A DNA stretch of 64,000 nt from Breviolum minutum Mf 1.05b.01 (lineage: Eukaryota; Sar; Dinophyceae; Suessiales; Symbiodiniaceae), in the NCBI GenBank assembly GCA_000507305.1, contig DF239018.1:1-64000 (forward strand), read 5' to 3'. Made by a program: the position numbers and the translations under genes. How positions within the stretch are numbered: the first letter of the stretch is position 1; every line of letters begins with the position of its first letter. Under the pieces are notes generated by a model. It made no database searches. It was not told the origin of the DNA and worked only from the letters and a program-made list of their open reading frames with translations. Positions 20,138-31,954 of this stretch are shown here, one piece after another.

Positions 20138-23100
20138 TACTTACCAGGTGCAGGATTTCTGAACCATCAACAGTACGTTCACCTCCCGGGACGCAAGGAA
20201 CAGACACTGAAGACTTCTCAGGTTTTCCACGGGAATCCGCCGTCGTTCCGGACTTGGACAAATGCCTTGGTTGATAGGGCGTCCAAGAGAATGTACAACT
20301 GAGCACTACCTGCACGAATTTGCATGTTTTTCTCCTCAATCCCTCCCCTCCTTCTCCCCCAAAGAATATCATGTCCCCATCTTCAACATGTTGGGATGGT
20401 TTGATCCCAACAAGTGGAGGGAAATGATTCCTAATTTTGACGAGCAGGTTTTTTGTGTTCAAATGGCTTGGCAACAAAAAGAACGCACCAGCAACAGCCA
20501 TGAAGGTCGATTTTTCCAAGGTTCTTTTGGGGAGACTTTCCTTTTTGTAACTGGGAGTCCAGATCCGAAAATTGATGGTTGGAAGATGTTGGAAGACTAT
20601 TCCGTTCTTTTTGGGAAGCCTTGCTGGCAGATGTTTTTTTCTTTGGGGGGATATATGCTGTAGATCAAAAACAAATTGCAAACATGCCTTTTTAAGTGGA
20701 GTTTGACTCCAGCCTTTTTTTTGTGCATGGGGAATTCACCCAAACAGATTTGATTTGATTTGCACCGATTTCAAAGTATTGCAACTTGGGTCAGGGACAA
20801 CAATTGAAGTCAGGTCAAGATATGATATGGGTTTGCTCAATGGTGCATATGACGTGTGTGATATTCTATGTGCAAGGTAGGATGACCCATCCCGCACAAG
20901 GAGTAGATCATGGGAATCAAGCTGCAATGTTTGTACCAATGATTTTCAGGGGCGTAGACCCTGCATTCCACAAATGATATTTAACCCAAATCGAAATTCA
21001 CCGTGTTTTTTTGGATGTGGCAAAGGGGGTCAATCGAAAATAAAGAGGGCTTCCGGCTTCAAGCAGGGTCATATTCCACTGAACCCTGATGTTTGGACTA
21101 CACACATTTGATGATTCATTAGGTTCCGTGGTCGTGGTGGTTTGATTTTGGGGGGAAAGCCCCACCGTCATTCTACTGGGGGGTCATTAAATCACCCATT
21201 TTGGGGGTGATTAAAGTATGGTAATTTTGAACGATTAGCCCGTCAAAATGCATTGTTTAAAATAATGACCCTGTAAAAACCATCCATTTTTAATGCCCAA
21301 AAAATACTACCGTTTGGGTTGGTTATAAACATGTTGATCATTTTTTTCCAGTTTTGGGTCTCTCAGAATATGGTAAAAAAATCCGAAAATCCTGCATCAC
21401 TTGAGGTGCTTATAAACACTGTTGAATCGTTCAGAATGTTCGGTATTGGTTCCCATCAAATCCTTGAATCTAATCGAATAATTGCCATATCAAAAAGACC
21501 GATGTGGTACCCTCATTACCTCACAATCGCCACTCCTTGCCACTTGAGGTGGTCACTGGCGCCTCTCGGTGGATGATTTTCGGAAGGGGGAAGTCGGCCC
21601 GTTGGGTGCGTTTCCACGGAAGGGGTTCGCAACGCAAGAAGTTGACCCCCCCCAAAAAAAAAGAACATTGTAGTTATGATAGTGGCTAGTGATATTCAGC
21701 TTTGATCCCCCTGTATTTTTGTAAGGAGTTTACTTGCTTCAAACAGAAGGAAGCGATGCGATGAGGATGTGTCTATGCACTTTCCAAGTGAAACGATTTT
21801 GAAGGGGATGGGTTGAGGAGTCAAACATGAGGATACCTGGAACCCAAATGACCTCTATTTTTGAAGGTCAACCCTCCAAACCTTTTCCAATCAAAACAAG
21901 GGTCATTTAATCCAGGTGGTTTCCTCCCCAAAGCAGCGTTCAAGTGCCTCCAAGAAGACTGCAATTATACCCAAACACTTTGAGTATGCCATACTTTCTT
22001 GCGGCATTTCCCCATAAATGTACAAACTTATGTACAGGAATAACGAATGCAGCCGCCATGCATGGAGGATTTGGGATATAGAATGGATATGGCAGGTATG
22101 CAAATGAACTTCTATGCCGTGTTCCAGGTCACTTCAATTCAGCGAATGTGCAATGATATGGGTACATCTCATCGAAAGATATGTCTTTCCAGCAATCTGA
22201 CATCAACGGACTTGTTTTGATCAGCCTTCTGTTGGATTACCCTCCTGGGAACTAACTAACATCTCCACTCCGAAGTCAATTTTGCGTGGATGATTTTCCG
22301 GCTTTCCCGTTTGGGATATGGACGAACTGTTTCCAATGAAGAAATCTGGTTTCTTGAGGTAGTGAGACCTACGCTCCGGTAATTTAAGAAAATCCAACAT
22401 GAAAGTTAATGTGTTTTCTTTATGGAAGCGTGTGATATGCAGCCAGCTATGTTTGTCTACTGGAGGGTCGTGGTAATGTAAGCAGTCGCGAATCGTGGAC
22501 GGTGTAGGTGAAACCAAAACTTAACCAATGGCAATCTCGCAGGGTTTTGTTTTCTTCAACACAAGGATAGGTACGCAGTTGAATTGTGTCACATGTGTTC
22601 AATTGTTTGTCGTGTGTTGGTGTATTTGTGTTCTTCTTGTTTATTTTGTTTCCTCCCCTTTTGGTAAATATATCAATATCCAATCTTGTAACAAGTGCAA
22701 ATTTGTCGGAGTTCGCTCGCAGCTTCTGTATCTGACATTCCTAAGGTTTTCTGCAATACTGCTATTGTGGCTTGCTCGCACCACAAAAAAGTGCATTCAT
22801 CGTGGTTTGGGTTGCGGAATCCTTTCAAAGGGAACCCTTTGACTCAAGGAGTATAAAGAGAATTGATTTTGATGAGAAAGAACAGTGAAGTGTGAGTATC
22901 CTTTCGTTGAAAATGAATGTAAACCTAAAAGTACAACCTTGACTTGACCAGTTCATCCCTACGATTGCATGTCTCCAGAAAGAGAAATCCCCGTCCAAAT
23001 TTCCATGACAGCAGGTTGTTTTGCATTTAATAGGGATTCCGGGCACCTTCTGAGAATCGTAATGGACCTAAATACTATCCCACACCATCCATGTATGGTA

Positions 23101-23484
23101 TATTTCCCTAAATTTACCATGAACATCAACCAAATGTACACAAATATTACCATACATGAATGGTATGGGTATGCGTTTCGGAGGTGATTGGACACCCTAA
23201 TCATCATCTGAGAATATGACAGGATAAATCAAAATTAAGCTACGAATCAGCCAATGTTCTGTTTCAATGAGTCTGTAGTGACCAACCCCGTAGACCAAAT
23301 AGGAAAGACAATCAAAGAGTTATATAGCTGTTCTTTTTTTCCTGTGTTTCAGCGGCTTACTATATATTCATTTCTTGTGTGAAGGGGATATGTTAGGAAG
23401 CTATGAACATTTATGAACTGTCTTATTTCCATCAAGTTCCTTTTTTAGTGGCCTGAAAAGAAACTTTGGATCTACCGCTCCCAG

Positions 23485-23547
23485 GAGAGTGCCACAATTG
23501 ACAAAGATGTTGCGACCATCAAGCAAGTGCAAGCGAAACAACATCAG
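23485..23547 (+). CDS. Exon of channel-type gene: Gln/Lys-rich helix
   Basis: Twenty-one codons between CCGCTCCCAG and CAG|GTCTGC, phase 0 at both ends: ESATIDKDVATIKQVQAKQ. Similar helices link the pore to the EF-hands in this family. A further QQKKLEMVAW frame follows a possible 37-nt intron. Confidence 0.5.
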
Positions 23548-26500
23548 GTCTGCCCGATTTTTGTTGTTGTTTTTTCTCGCCAAGCAACAGAAAAAACTGG
23601 AGATGGTAGCCTGGTTAACAAATTGGATTCTTTCAAAAGGGAGAATGGTGATTAACAAACGATCCCCAATGGTTCACTCGGCCTTCTGGGTGTACATATA
23701 TATTACTGGGTGGTGGTTTCATGTTTTTTTTGTACCCCGATCCCTGGGGAAATCCAATTTGACGAGCGTATTTTTCAACTGGGGTTGAAACCACCAAACA
23801 GATTATATATGTTCAGTGCGCTCAATACCATATACATCTATCTTGCACACCTTTGGGAAATGCAGGTAAAGACGGCCATGCAGGGAAAAAAAGCCATGCG
23901 TTGCATTGTCTTGAGTGATGTTTCCGTTTTTCCCTCTACAGCCTTTAAAGGATTGGGGCATGTTCGAGCTGGGTGTGTGGAAAATAACCTAGGGAAGTTC
24001 CCCCAAAAGCTCCTTGTACCAGACGTATCCCTGCAGTTGGCCAAGTGGGCAAGTTGAAGACTGACAGTAGATCAAAAACATAGTATTAAAGTAATGCTTG
24101 GTAGTCTGTCACCCCCTTTAGAAGTCATGTTTGGCAGACATATCCTTATTCTTGGAGGCTTCTTTTTGTATCTTTCGATGAGGCTATCAGAGTCATGTAG
24201 CCCGAAGCAACAACCCACAAACAATCTGTTGATATTTGATATGCATATTTTTGCAATATATCACACTCCCTTTAAGGTTCCTGTATATTTCATGTATTGT
24301 TGTGTTCATTGTATTTTTATGTGTTTTTTGATAAACAATCATCATCAGACGTAATGTACCGTGCATGCGTTGCACCCTCCCAACCTTTTTTTTGACATTT
24401 GTCCCGCAAAAATGCTAGGATGTGATTGCTTGACACTCCACAGTTGAACTCATTATCCAACACGCTCCGTGAAAAAAACAAGCAAACATGGCCCATTTTG
24501 GTGCTTGCTTTTTGTTCGAACAGGTGGAGCATTTGAGACAGATTTTTCAAGAAATTGATCGTGACTTGGTTGTTGGGAAGTTGTTGAAACACTTGAATGT
24601 AGCGGCGGGGATTTTGACATGAAGGTGCTGCGGATTAAATGTGATGATTTGATAGGAATGACTGGGAAGGACTAGAGATTGGATCTTTGAAGGGTCCAAC
24701 ACACATGACGAGAGGATGTGACTAGCGATTGGACAAAAACCGAAAAGTGGTTTGTAAAATATAGCTCCTTAAGGGGATGACAGTTGTCAATGTGACAAGA
24801 CTGAGACATTGCATGCAATAGCTAGCAGGATAGGCGGACAGTTTGAATGTAGGGGTATTTCTTTTAATTGTTATTACGGGAAACTTTTTCTTCAACAAAA
24901 TATGCCTGAAAATTACCCCACCAACGAAGGGCACTGGAGGCTGATGGCTTCCTGAAGGGTCGAGGCTGAAGGGTTATTCATTTGCAGAAGGCAGAATGCA
25001 GCTGCAAATGCAAGGGAAGCAAACTTTGGTTTTGAAGAAGGTGGAAGCATTTCTACATAAGACGCAAACAAGCTATTCATATTTAAGTGGTGGGTGGTTG
25101 TTAAAAGATGTTTGATGTCTTAATTTAACCCCAAATGCTTCATGTATGCCAGATTTTCCTACCTTTGGCTTATATTCATGGTAAACGTATAGGACTATAT
25201 GAATATTCCAGTCCCATGCGAAGCATATGGCCACACACAAAACACCTCAGCAGCGAGCCTTCGAGGTGACAACGTGAGTGAAGTGAGCTTCCAGGTTTCG
25301 TGGCAACCAGAAAACTTGCGATCACCAGTTGATAGGTTGGTAGTTGATATCCCCTATGAATCCCTATGATATATCAGGGGTTTTTAGGAACATCCCAAAC
25401 GGTGGTTGGCTTTGGGAAACACATCGAAGACTCCTGAGATCAGCAGAGGTTGTAAGATCAACCTTTCTTTTTGGTAGCATGAACGAGAATGAAGAAAAGA
25501 ATCCCCCCCTACAACTAACATTTTCGCCCCTGAAAATTGGCCATTCCAAAAAAAAAATAGATTCATCTTCCAACCATAGGTTTTCACGAACTATGTGAGT
25601 TTCAGGGAGAGCAATGATAGGATTTGCAGGGCTGACTGAGCGGATCCCTTGTTTACAGCTGTAACCAGTTTTATCAGGAGGTCGAGGCCAAGGCCTAGAT
25701 TCATACTTGCTTGATTACATACAGCTTGGATTAAACCTCAGCTGGATGTATGTTTGTTGCTATGGTGGCTTCCTAAAATGGTGGGTTTTCCCCCCAAGTC
25801 GTCCATTTGAATAGGGTTTTCCATTATAAACCACCATTATATTATATATAAACCATCCATTTTGGGGTACCCCTATTTTTTGGAAACACCCATATTGGCC
25901 TTACAAAACGGTGTTGCAGGATGTGCAGGATGCCATCTCCAACGGGGATTTGTCCAGTTTTATGGACGCTTGGCAGACATCGTCGTGGCAAAAAAAGCGT
26001 TGCTTGGGACGTCTTTTGGTGCCTTTTTTTTTTTGACCTACATAGCTAGAGCGAGGGGTCAAGACATGAATTTGAAAATGATGGAACGAGAAACTGTTCA
26101 TGATGTTTATTTGTTTATCTAAGGGCCAACTGGTACTTATTTGGTGTTTGAATGGTGTTTTTTGAATGCCGATGAATTTATCCTCGTGCGTTGAAGTGAA
26201 GGTTGACATTGAATGTTGATGATGTTGCCAGTGGTAACGCATATGCTGTGTTGGTAAATGTATTCACGGGAAATGTGTCCTGATGGGTACAACTTCAAGC
26301 ATGATCATCAAATTTCAAAGTACTGTAATCAAAATTCAATGACAGTGTATACATGTCAACCCCGGATTAATAAACCCCTATAGCCTATAGTGATTATTAA
26401 GGGGGGTACCCCCAAAAGTGATGAATCCCCTTTAAAATGGGACCCCCCCAATTAAACAACTATGGGGTTTTTTAATCCGGGGTCAACATTACATGTACTT

Positions 26501-29500
26501 ACTGCCAAAAGTAGTGGAAGATGGTCCATGGGCCATTGATGCCATCTGAAACTCACCTAAACAAAAAATCAAGTGTAAAATTACTTAACTTAGTAGATTT
26601 TGTCCAATTTTTTTTTGAAACAACAAACGATATATATATATATATCCAATAATTATATATCTACCTTTCCAATTCGAAAGACTTTCGGTCCCTTGTGACC
26701 TCCGAATCTTTTGACGATCCTTCCAGGAAGCTGTCGGCATTTCCACCGACGACATTTGGACACTTTTTCCGCAAGTAATTCAGAGGTAGACAGCGTTCCC
26801 TGCACCTTCAAGAATCACAAATGGCATGATTTACCTGCTGAAGAAAGTGGATCATTTTTGGTGCTCATTATACATGACACTTTTTTTTGGTCTAGTCTAA
26901 CAATTTGCTGGATTATTCAGAATTATATTGTTTTGGGAGATGACTACTGGGAGAAGCTGGCATCTTACATCGTGGAAGCCATCATCTTGCCGAGCTGCAA
27001 TCGCCAAATACACCCAAATAGCGACCCTGTATAGGTTGGATAGATGCCATTGTTTCATTTTGCCTTTTGCATGGCGTTTGAACCCTCGGCTTAAAAAACA
27101 CCACGTACATACATATACATTGATTTATTTATATTTATATATATATATGTATATATTTACTTATATATATATATTATACATAAGTAGATATAAGTATCTA
27201 CTATATGTATATGCATAGGTTACTTCCTCAAATTCCGTGTTAATATATTTATAGCCCTTTCATTACCTTCTCTTTTTTGTTGATTGCTTGTGGCCAAAGG
27301 GAAACCCCGTTTTGGATGGTCAAACAGCAGGATGTCGAATCTCAGTGTTTTTACCACGGGTTCCAACGTCACACTGCTCACCATGTTTTGGAACATTTAT
27401 ATATCAAGTTTTTCCAGATGCCCCATTGAAAAGACAACCACAACTTTCGCTTACTGAGGACGTTGTGTATGCTGTTGGATGCAGACAAGAACGGCAGCAT
27501 CGAAACTTGTAGCTATTAATGAACCTCAAAAAATCGGAGTCGGAGTGTTTTGAGTATTCCAATCAGCAATTCCTTGATGCTATAATCCAAGAAATCTCCA
27601 ACAGGACCTACTGAACGGACCCCTAAACCTGAGTATCTAATAACTCTAGCAACTTACTTAGGGGTCCGTTGGTAAGGTCCCATTCAATTTTTGATGGATA
27701 AATTTTGTGGTTAAGGCAATTAAAAGTGATCCTATTGATGGTTCAGAGATCCTGCGAACCAGTCATGGTGGCCAGTTGGTCCCACTTTTTTTTTGTGAAT
27801 GCATTCGCTACCAAATGTCGACTGTGCTGCTTGAATTCAAAAACGACTTAGGCATGACTTCGAAGTGATAAGGGAAGCCAACAGATGAGGCTATTTTCTT
27901 TAATGCTTTCTGGGCTCTCTTATTTTGAGTCCCCATTTCTTTACAGACATTCTACGGCGTCTGAACAGGGTGAAGATCAACTCCATTTGTATTGATGAAT
28001 CCAGTGATTGAGATGTTTTTTTACGTAATTACTCACCCCATGTACCGTGGGACAGATTAGACATAGACTCATAAAGATAGATATGTCTATTGTTTACCGT
28101 TTGCATGTATACATATTTCTGTCGATATTTACATTTAGATTTTTTAATATACATATAACCTTTTTTATACATTATATATATATATATGTAGAGAGAGAGA
28201 GTCTTTTATTACATTGACACATGTATATTGTGTAGCTGGATTGTTTTTTTTTTCCCTAAGCATTCCTCAAAAAAAGCGCGAGGATCTTGATGAATTTGTG
28301 GCTGGTTGCATGCAGCTCCATGGTCCCGCCAAAAGTTTGCAGCGACTTGGTCTTGGTTGGTGTTTTTGTGGACAGTTTTCTTTTGGGGGGGGCAAAACCC
28401 CAACAAAAAAAGGGAACTTTTGGGCAATCCTTATAATGGGTAAATAAACCCTTACACCCTGGTAATCTAACATAACAATGGAAAATGGACCCTTTGAAGA
28501 TGTATTTCCTATTAAACATGTTGATATTCCATTGCTATGTTAGTTTACCAGAGGGTACTATTGTGGTTTGATGACCATCCCCTACTACATGAAAATAATG
28601 ATACTTTTAGACCTTAAAACAAGTGGTACCTCTTCTTACCAGAATCATGGTTCCGTCCGGGGCATGATCTCCAATATTCTTGTCCTTTCATTTAGTGGGT
28701 AATGCTCCACTGAACCACTTCTTATGGGAGAAAGTTTGTACCAAAAAAGGAAGTTGGGTCAAAGGACTTGCCATGCAAAGTTTCTTTTCATATTCTGTAT
28801 GTTGCTCCAAAACCATCCTTCATCTCAATTTGGCATAGGATTTTTCATAGCCAGATCTCAAAAGTGAGCCATGGCAAGTCTGTTGGTGGGATGATAAGTT
28901 ACACACACATACATGTATATATATATATATTATTTATATTATATAATATATTTTACTTTATTTATTATTTATAGTTATTTATAATATACTGTTTATATTT
29001 TGTATTTCTTATATATTAATTGTATATATATATATATTTGTATGTCCTATACTATTTTGATATATTATATATCAACCATTTGATTTCAATTTTTTTTTAT
29101 CATATATATCATTTTGTTTGTCACCACATATTTTTNTTTCCTAAGCGATCCAAGTTAAATCATAACGGAAACCTGGACTCAGCCTTCGGTGTATTTGTGG
29201 TGGTAGACCGTGATGCAGGGTCTAATGTGGTTTCTTTAATGTGTTTTTTGGAAATATCGATTAGATATTCCATCTTTTTCTACGGGTATCGGCTTCGTAA
29301 AGATGCACATAATACAGTATATGAAACATATGTTTTTTTAAATATCTTTGTATATAATAGAGTCTGCACACAACACATTCACAAACTAGTACCCATTTGT
29401 TCATTTTTGTTAATATAAATCAAATATTCCCAAAGCTTCGGGGTCCAAAACTTGGCTCTTGGGAGTGCCCCCCCCCCACCACCACCAGGTCACCAGGTCA

Positions 29501-29791
29501 CCCCGGAACCTGATCTTCAACTCATCTTCCCTGATGAAATACTATTGATGGCAAACAGAAATCCGGCGATTCCACCAGTTGAGGTTGGTAGGTAGTTGAA
29601 ATCCCATGGGTAAAAATAGGGCTATTTTTCAATGGGCTTCATACATCCCAAAACTGGTGCAGGATTTCAGATATTTCAACTACGTATTTGCATGTGGAAA
29701 TTCCGCCTCAAAAAATGCCCAGAGTTTTGCCTTGGCGAGACATCCAGGATTGCTAAGATGAGCTTTGAGAACAAGTGCCTGGCCATGCATT
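23485..29791 (+). CDS. EF-hand, channel-type gene (spliced; C-terminal half recognised)
   Basis: Exons between these points join into an EF-hand pair of the type that follows the pore domain of dinoflagellate voltage-gated cation channels. In order: a Gln/Lys-rich helix (23,485), a first EF-hand helix VEHLRQIFQEIDRDL (24,524), DVQDAISNGDLSSFMD (25,920), EAVGISTDDIW (26,727), TLCMLLDADKNGSI (27,459), DLDEFVAGCMQLHGPAKSL (28,283) and IAKMSFENKCLAMH (29,748). The last EF loop is D-A-D-K-N-G-S-I-D-L-D-E, with ligands at positions 1, 3, 5, 7, 9 and 12 intact. From 25,920 onward the exons join in phase. This would be a calcium-sensing cytosolic tail. Transmembrane segments S1-S6 were not found and should lie upstream; one exon between 24,568 and 25,920 (the first EF loop) is also missing from my model. 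The channel identity is inferred from the EF-hand block alone; another EF-hand protein is possible. Confidence 0.65.
23706..23802. repeat. Family E inverted-repeat element
   Basis: GGGTGGTGGTTTCATG at the left, GGGTTGAAACCACCAAACAG at the right, with AATTTGACGAGCGTATTTTTC inside. Followed 61 bp later by an acceptor (AAATGCAG at 23,863) and a coding-like stretch, 23,864-24,057 (VKTAMQGKKAMRCIVLSD). Confidence 0.85.
23864..24057 (+). CDS. Candidate exon
   Basis: After GGGAAATGCAG the frame reads VKTAMQGKKAMRCIVLSD and stays open to TGA at 24,055 (LVPDVSLQLAKWAS). An internal intron (GTTTCC...CTACAG) is possible, giving PLKDWGMFELGVWKIT instead. Its relation to the channel-type gene is unclear. 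Confidence 0.4.
24524..24568 (+). CDS. Exon of channel-type gene: first EF-hand helix
   Basis: Acceptor TGTTCGAACAG, VEHLRQIFQEIDRDL, then TTG|GTTGTT. The F-x-x-I-D-x-D pattern is the entry of an EF-hand. The true donor may be a base or more earlier, since a canonical loop would continue D-G-S-G from the next exon. Confidence 0.6.
25227..25274 (+). CDS. Candidate small exon
   Basis: MATHKTPQQRAFEVT followed by AC|GTGAGT, a perfect donor. The 5' side is unresolved: it could be a start exon, or part of the missing EF-hand exon. Confidence 0.35.
25761..25894. repeat. Family H inverted-repeat element in an intron
   Basis: Left end degenerate (TATGGTGGCTTCC), right end TTTGGGGTACCCC then TATTTTTTGGAAACACCCATA. 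It ends 25 bp before the AG of the exon at 25,920, so it sits in the 3' half of that intron. Confidence 0.8.
25920..25967 (+). CDS. Exon of channel-type gene: DVQDAISNGDLSSFMD
   Basis: Sixteen codons after acceptor CGGTGTTGCAG; ends GAC|GCTTGG, a GC donor, phase 0. The composition and position match the segment between the two EF-hands in this family (ending ...SSFM[D/E]). A longer reading (MDAWQTSSWQKKRC) exists if the GC donor is not used. Confidence 0.65.
26355..26487. repeat. Family I inverted-repeat element
   Basis: GTCAACCCCGGATTAA at the left is perfectly inverted as TTAATCCGGGGTCAAC at the right. Inner bases also pair (ACCCCTATAG, GGGGGGTACCCCC, CTATGGGGTTTTTT), so the single strand could fold over most of its length. 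A weaker relative may be present at 21,175-21,290. Confidence 0.9.
26727..26758 (+). CDS. Exon of channel-type gene: EAVGISTDDIW
   Basis: Acceptor CGATCCTTCCAG, ten codons plus TG, followed by GACACT. Joining TG to the G at 27,459 completes the Trp codon and the canonical GISTDDIW-TL run. A GT donor 26 bp later (CAGAG|GTAGAC) exists but gives WTLFPQVIQ, which does not continue into the EF loop. Confidence 0.65.
27459..27501 (+). CDS. Exon of channel-type gene: EF-hand calcium loop
   Basis: Acceptor CGCTTACTGAG, one base completing Trp, then TLCMLLDADKNGSI, followed by GAAACT. The loop is completed by the exon at 28,283 to give D-A-D-K-N-G-S-I-D-L-D-E. The next bases are GA, so the intron is GA-AG. 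Confidence 0.7.
27611..27701. repeat. Family G element, copy 1
   Basis: About 90 bp nearly identical to 33,944-34,029, including AGGGGTCCGTTGGTAAGGTC and CATTCAATTTTTGATGGATA. Internal inverted words GGACCCCTAA/TTAGGGGTCC. Copy 1 has a 4-bp ACTT insertion relative to copy 2. Confidence 0.9.
28283..28338 (+). CDS. Exon of channel-type gene: DLDEFVAGCMQLHGPAKSL
   Basis: Acceptor AAAGCGCGAG, then the second half of the EF-hand with the conserved DEF-x-x-GC-x-x-L-x-G-x-A run, ending TT|GCAGCG, a GC donor that leaves phase 2. This is the most diagnostic exon of the gene. Confidence 0.75.
28453..28557. repeat. Family D inverted-repeat element in an intron
   Basis: TACACCCTGGTAATCTAACATAG-type left end, CTATGTTAGTTTACCAGAGGGTA right end, core AATGGACCCTTTGAAGATG. 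Lies inside the 28,339-29,747 intron of the channel-type gene. Confidence 0.9.
29540..29672. repeat. Family F inverted-repeat element (diverged) in an intron
   Basis: TACTATTGATGGCAAACAGAAATCC at the left, CAAAACTGGTGCAGGATTTC at the right. It lies 75 bp upstream of the exon at 29,748. Confidence 0.6.
29748..29791 (+). CDS. Exon of channel-type gene: IAKMSFENKCLAMH
   Basis: Acceptor CGAGACATCCAG; one base completes Leu from 28,338, then IAKMSFENKCLAMH and T|GCAGAT, a GC donor. Resembles the AKM-x-x-ENK helix that follows the EF-hands in this family. Only phase 2 is open here, which agrees with the preceding exon. Confidence 0.6.
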
Positions 29792-31290
29792 GCAGATATT
29801 TCGACCATCGTTTCTCGTGTGTGTGTGTGTGTACAAGAGCAGCCCAAGTTGGAAGTATATAGATATATCAACATTATCAACCCTGCACGTTGTAAAGGTT
29901 CTTTGGGTATTGAATTCATTGGAATTCCGCAATCTCGAGGTTTTCAATTAATTGGAGGTATAATTCGGCATAATGAACAACATGAAGAGATTCATTATAG
30001 CTTCATTATGGTCAGATCGGAAAGCAGAATTCAATTCGCCAAAAGTTACCACAGCACGGCATGTTTAGAGTTTAGAGGATAAGGAACTTTGAAATCCTTG
30101 AAGAATTTTCCCCCAACACACAATCAAGATGAATCGAGTATCAGTTGTTAAATTTTGGGATGATTTTGGTGTATATGACTTACTGTAAGTCACCAAAGTT
30201 TGATGCTGTAAGCAGACTTGAATTGAAATTGAAAAAAATTGGCATCCACTGTCAACCCACTTGAAGACGTCCCAAATGATCTTCTTCCCTCTAGATACCA
30301 CAGTGACCTCTCTTCAGAAGGTGTCTTGAGAAGATTTCGGGGCTATGGTTATATACATGTGCTGGGGCCTAAACTCCCATTTTAGTCCCCGTGTTATGGG
30401 ATAAACTCATTAACACAATTCCGCACTGGTTTATGTGCCGCCATTAATTTTGGATTCCCGCCATCAAGGGTGGGCCCGACCATCCCTAATACAAGGAGTT
30501 GATCGACCCTGGCATATATGAAATTTAAAAACCATGGATGGCAGGGGAGGCAACATGATCTGGACAAATACCGAACAAGGGTTTTCCAAGAATTGATAGT
30601 TGCCTGTCTACCTTCCTTTTTCAGGGACTATGTTAGTTCCCAGGAGGGTTTTGTTCACTTAAAGAACATTTGCGCTCGATCCTTTCATCGCTGTTCCCAG
30701 GATGACGCGACAGGCTATTCGCAATTTGGGTCAGGAGTGGCAGCGGTAGTGACTCCTGGAACTTGGGGAAAAGGCAGACGAGTGATACCCCCCCGCCAAG
30801 TTAAACATCATCGCCCCTGAAAAGTTACCAAAACCCAATAGGAGAGTAGGTAGGAAGAGTAGTCTTCCCCCCGCCCCCATGGGGCTATTTCCATCTTGTA
30901 CCGGAAGCTGGAGATTGGAGATGCGCGAAGGGTCCTTGGAAGTGGATTTTGATTTTCACTTTAAAAAAACTGCCAGTTTTTTGGATGTCCAGTAGGATGG
31001 ATTTTTTGGTTGGGGGAATCCATCGATTTGGGTTTCCAACCAATACTTGCACATCAGTTTGTCTCCAAGGAGTTTTGAGTTTGCCAGCTGTTGAAGAGTA
31101 AAAAAACATTGTGGTCACCATTTTTTTCCAGCTGGGTATGAGGGTGGAACCCTCCAGCCGGGGGACAGATGTTGTCTTCTAGTTCTAGGTCTACCACTTG
31201 ATATACTAGATTTGACAATTGATTTGACATGAAAATCCCAGAAACCGACTCCTGGAAAATTTCACAGATAGCTGAACACGTCCAAAACCA

Positions 31291-31398
31291 TACACCCCCG
31301 AAGATTAATGGCTTGAACCTGAAAATGATGGTTTGGAAGATGATTTTCCTTTTCCAGGGGTGTATTCTCAGGTTCTATGTTAATCTTCCTGGGTGTAG
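31291..31398. repeat. Family C inverted-repeat element
   Basis: TACACCCCCGAAGATTAATGG at the left, TGTTAATCTTCCTGGGTGTA at the right, with GAACCTGAAAATGATGGTTTGG inside. Confidence 0.85.
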
Positions 31399-31843
31399 AC
31401 CTATCCATGCCATAGGTCTTTGCTATGTGCTTCAATGTGCTTCCCTTTGGTCAAGGGCCTCCCGTCGGTTTTTTTGTTGTTCACATGACCAGCTAGTTGT
31501 GGAATGTTTGAAAGTTGAGAAATCGAAAGAATCCATGGATAGTTCACTTATGAAGCACTAAAAACTGTGACCATGCTTGTTCTCAGAGTGTGAGGATCAC
31601 AATTGTTTGTTTGTCAATTTAACTTCCACATGACCCGCTAGAGTACACTTATCTCGATGTTTCTTTGTTTCTTGCTTGCGCAGGAGACATTGGATATGAA
31701 AGCTCAGCTGTTTCTTGGTTCGATTTCGGATTGTGATTGGACATGCCATCAGTACTGGAGGACTTGAAATTTGCAATTGGATATCTAAAGAATCCAACGT
31801 TTTGGCCATGCTGACATGACCTACAAAGGAAAAAGCGACGGTG

Positions 31844-31954
31844 TACCCACCCTGAAACTAACAACCTGCCCCTGAAAATGGATGGTTGGACGATGAATTT
31901 CCTCTGTCGATGGCCCAATTTCTCAAGACGAAAATGTTAGTTTCAGGGAGGGTA
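31844..31954. repeat. Family A inverted-repeat element
   Basis: TACCCACCCTGAAACTAACAAC at the left, AATGTTAGTTTCAGGGAGGGTA at the right, with CTGAAAATGGATGGTTGGA inside. Confidence 0.9.

Larger units (their letters stand above)
19322..23484. other. Repeat-rich stretch with few supported exons
   Basis: Contains a pentamer satellite, a family H element, a diverged mixture of family E/A sequence (20,390-20,640) and A/T-rich DNA. Weak coding-like patches: 20,170-20,272 plus (PPGTQGTDTEDFSGFPRES then AVVPDLDKCLG, ending G|GTTGAT), 21,510-21,650 plus (RHSLPLEVVTGASRWMIFG), and 21,900-22,020 on either strand. None has two firm splice sites. Confidence 0.35.

Noticed and set aside
20390-20640. Possible independent repeat family
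   Set aside because: It looks like a diverged patchwork of families E and A rather than a new family; boundaries cannot be set.
19971-20681. Open frames of 236 codons (minus) and 133 codons (plus, 20,262-20,663)
   Set aside because: Both run through inverted-repeat element sequence: family H at 20,031-20,137 and diverged E/A-like sequence (AATTTTGACGAGCAG, TGGTTGGAAGATG) at 20,390-20,640. The length reflects stop-poor element sequence, not a gene.
23401-23658. Minus-strand open frame of 85 codons
   Set aside because: The plus strand here has an exon with both splice sites and phase 0 ends (23,485-23,547), so the minus frame is treated as a shadow, although its composition is good.
24317-24592. 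Minus-strand open frame of 91 codons
   Set aside because: It overlaps the plus-strand exon VEHLRQIFQEIDRDL, which has a better acceptor and fits the neighbouring EF-hand exons. The minus frame is probably a shadow.
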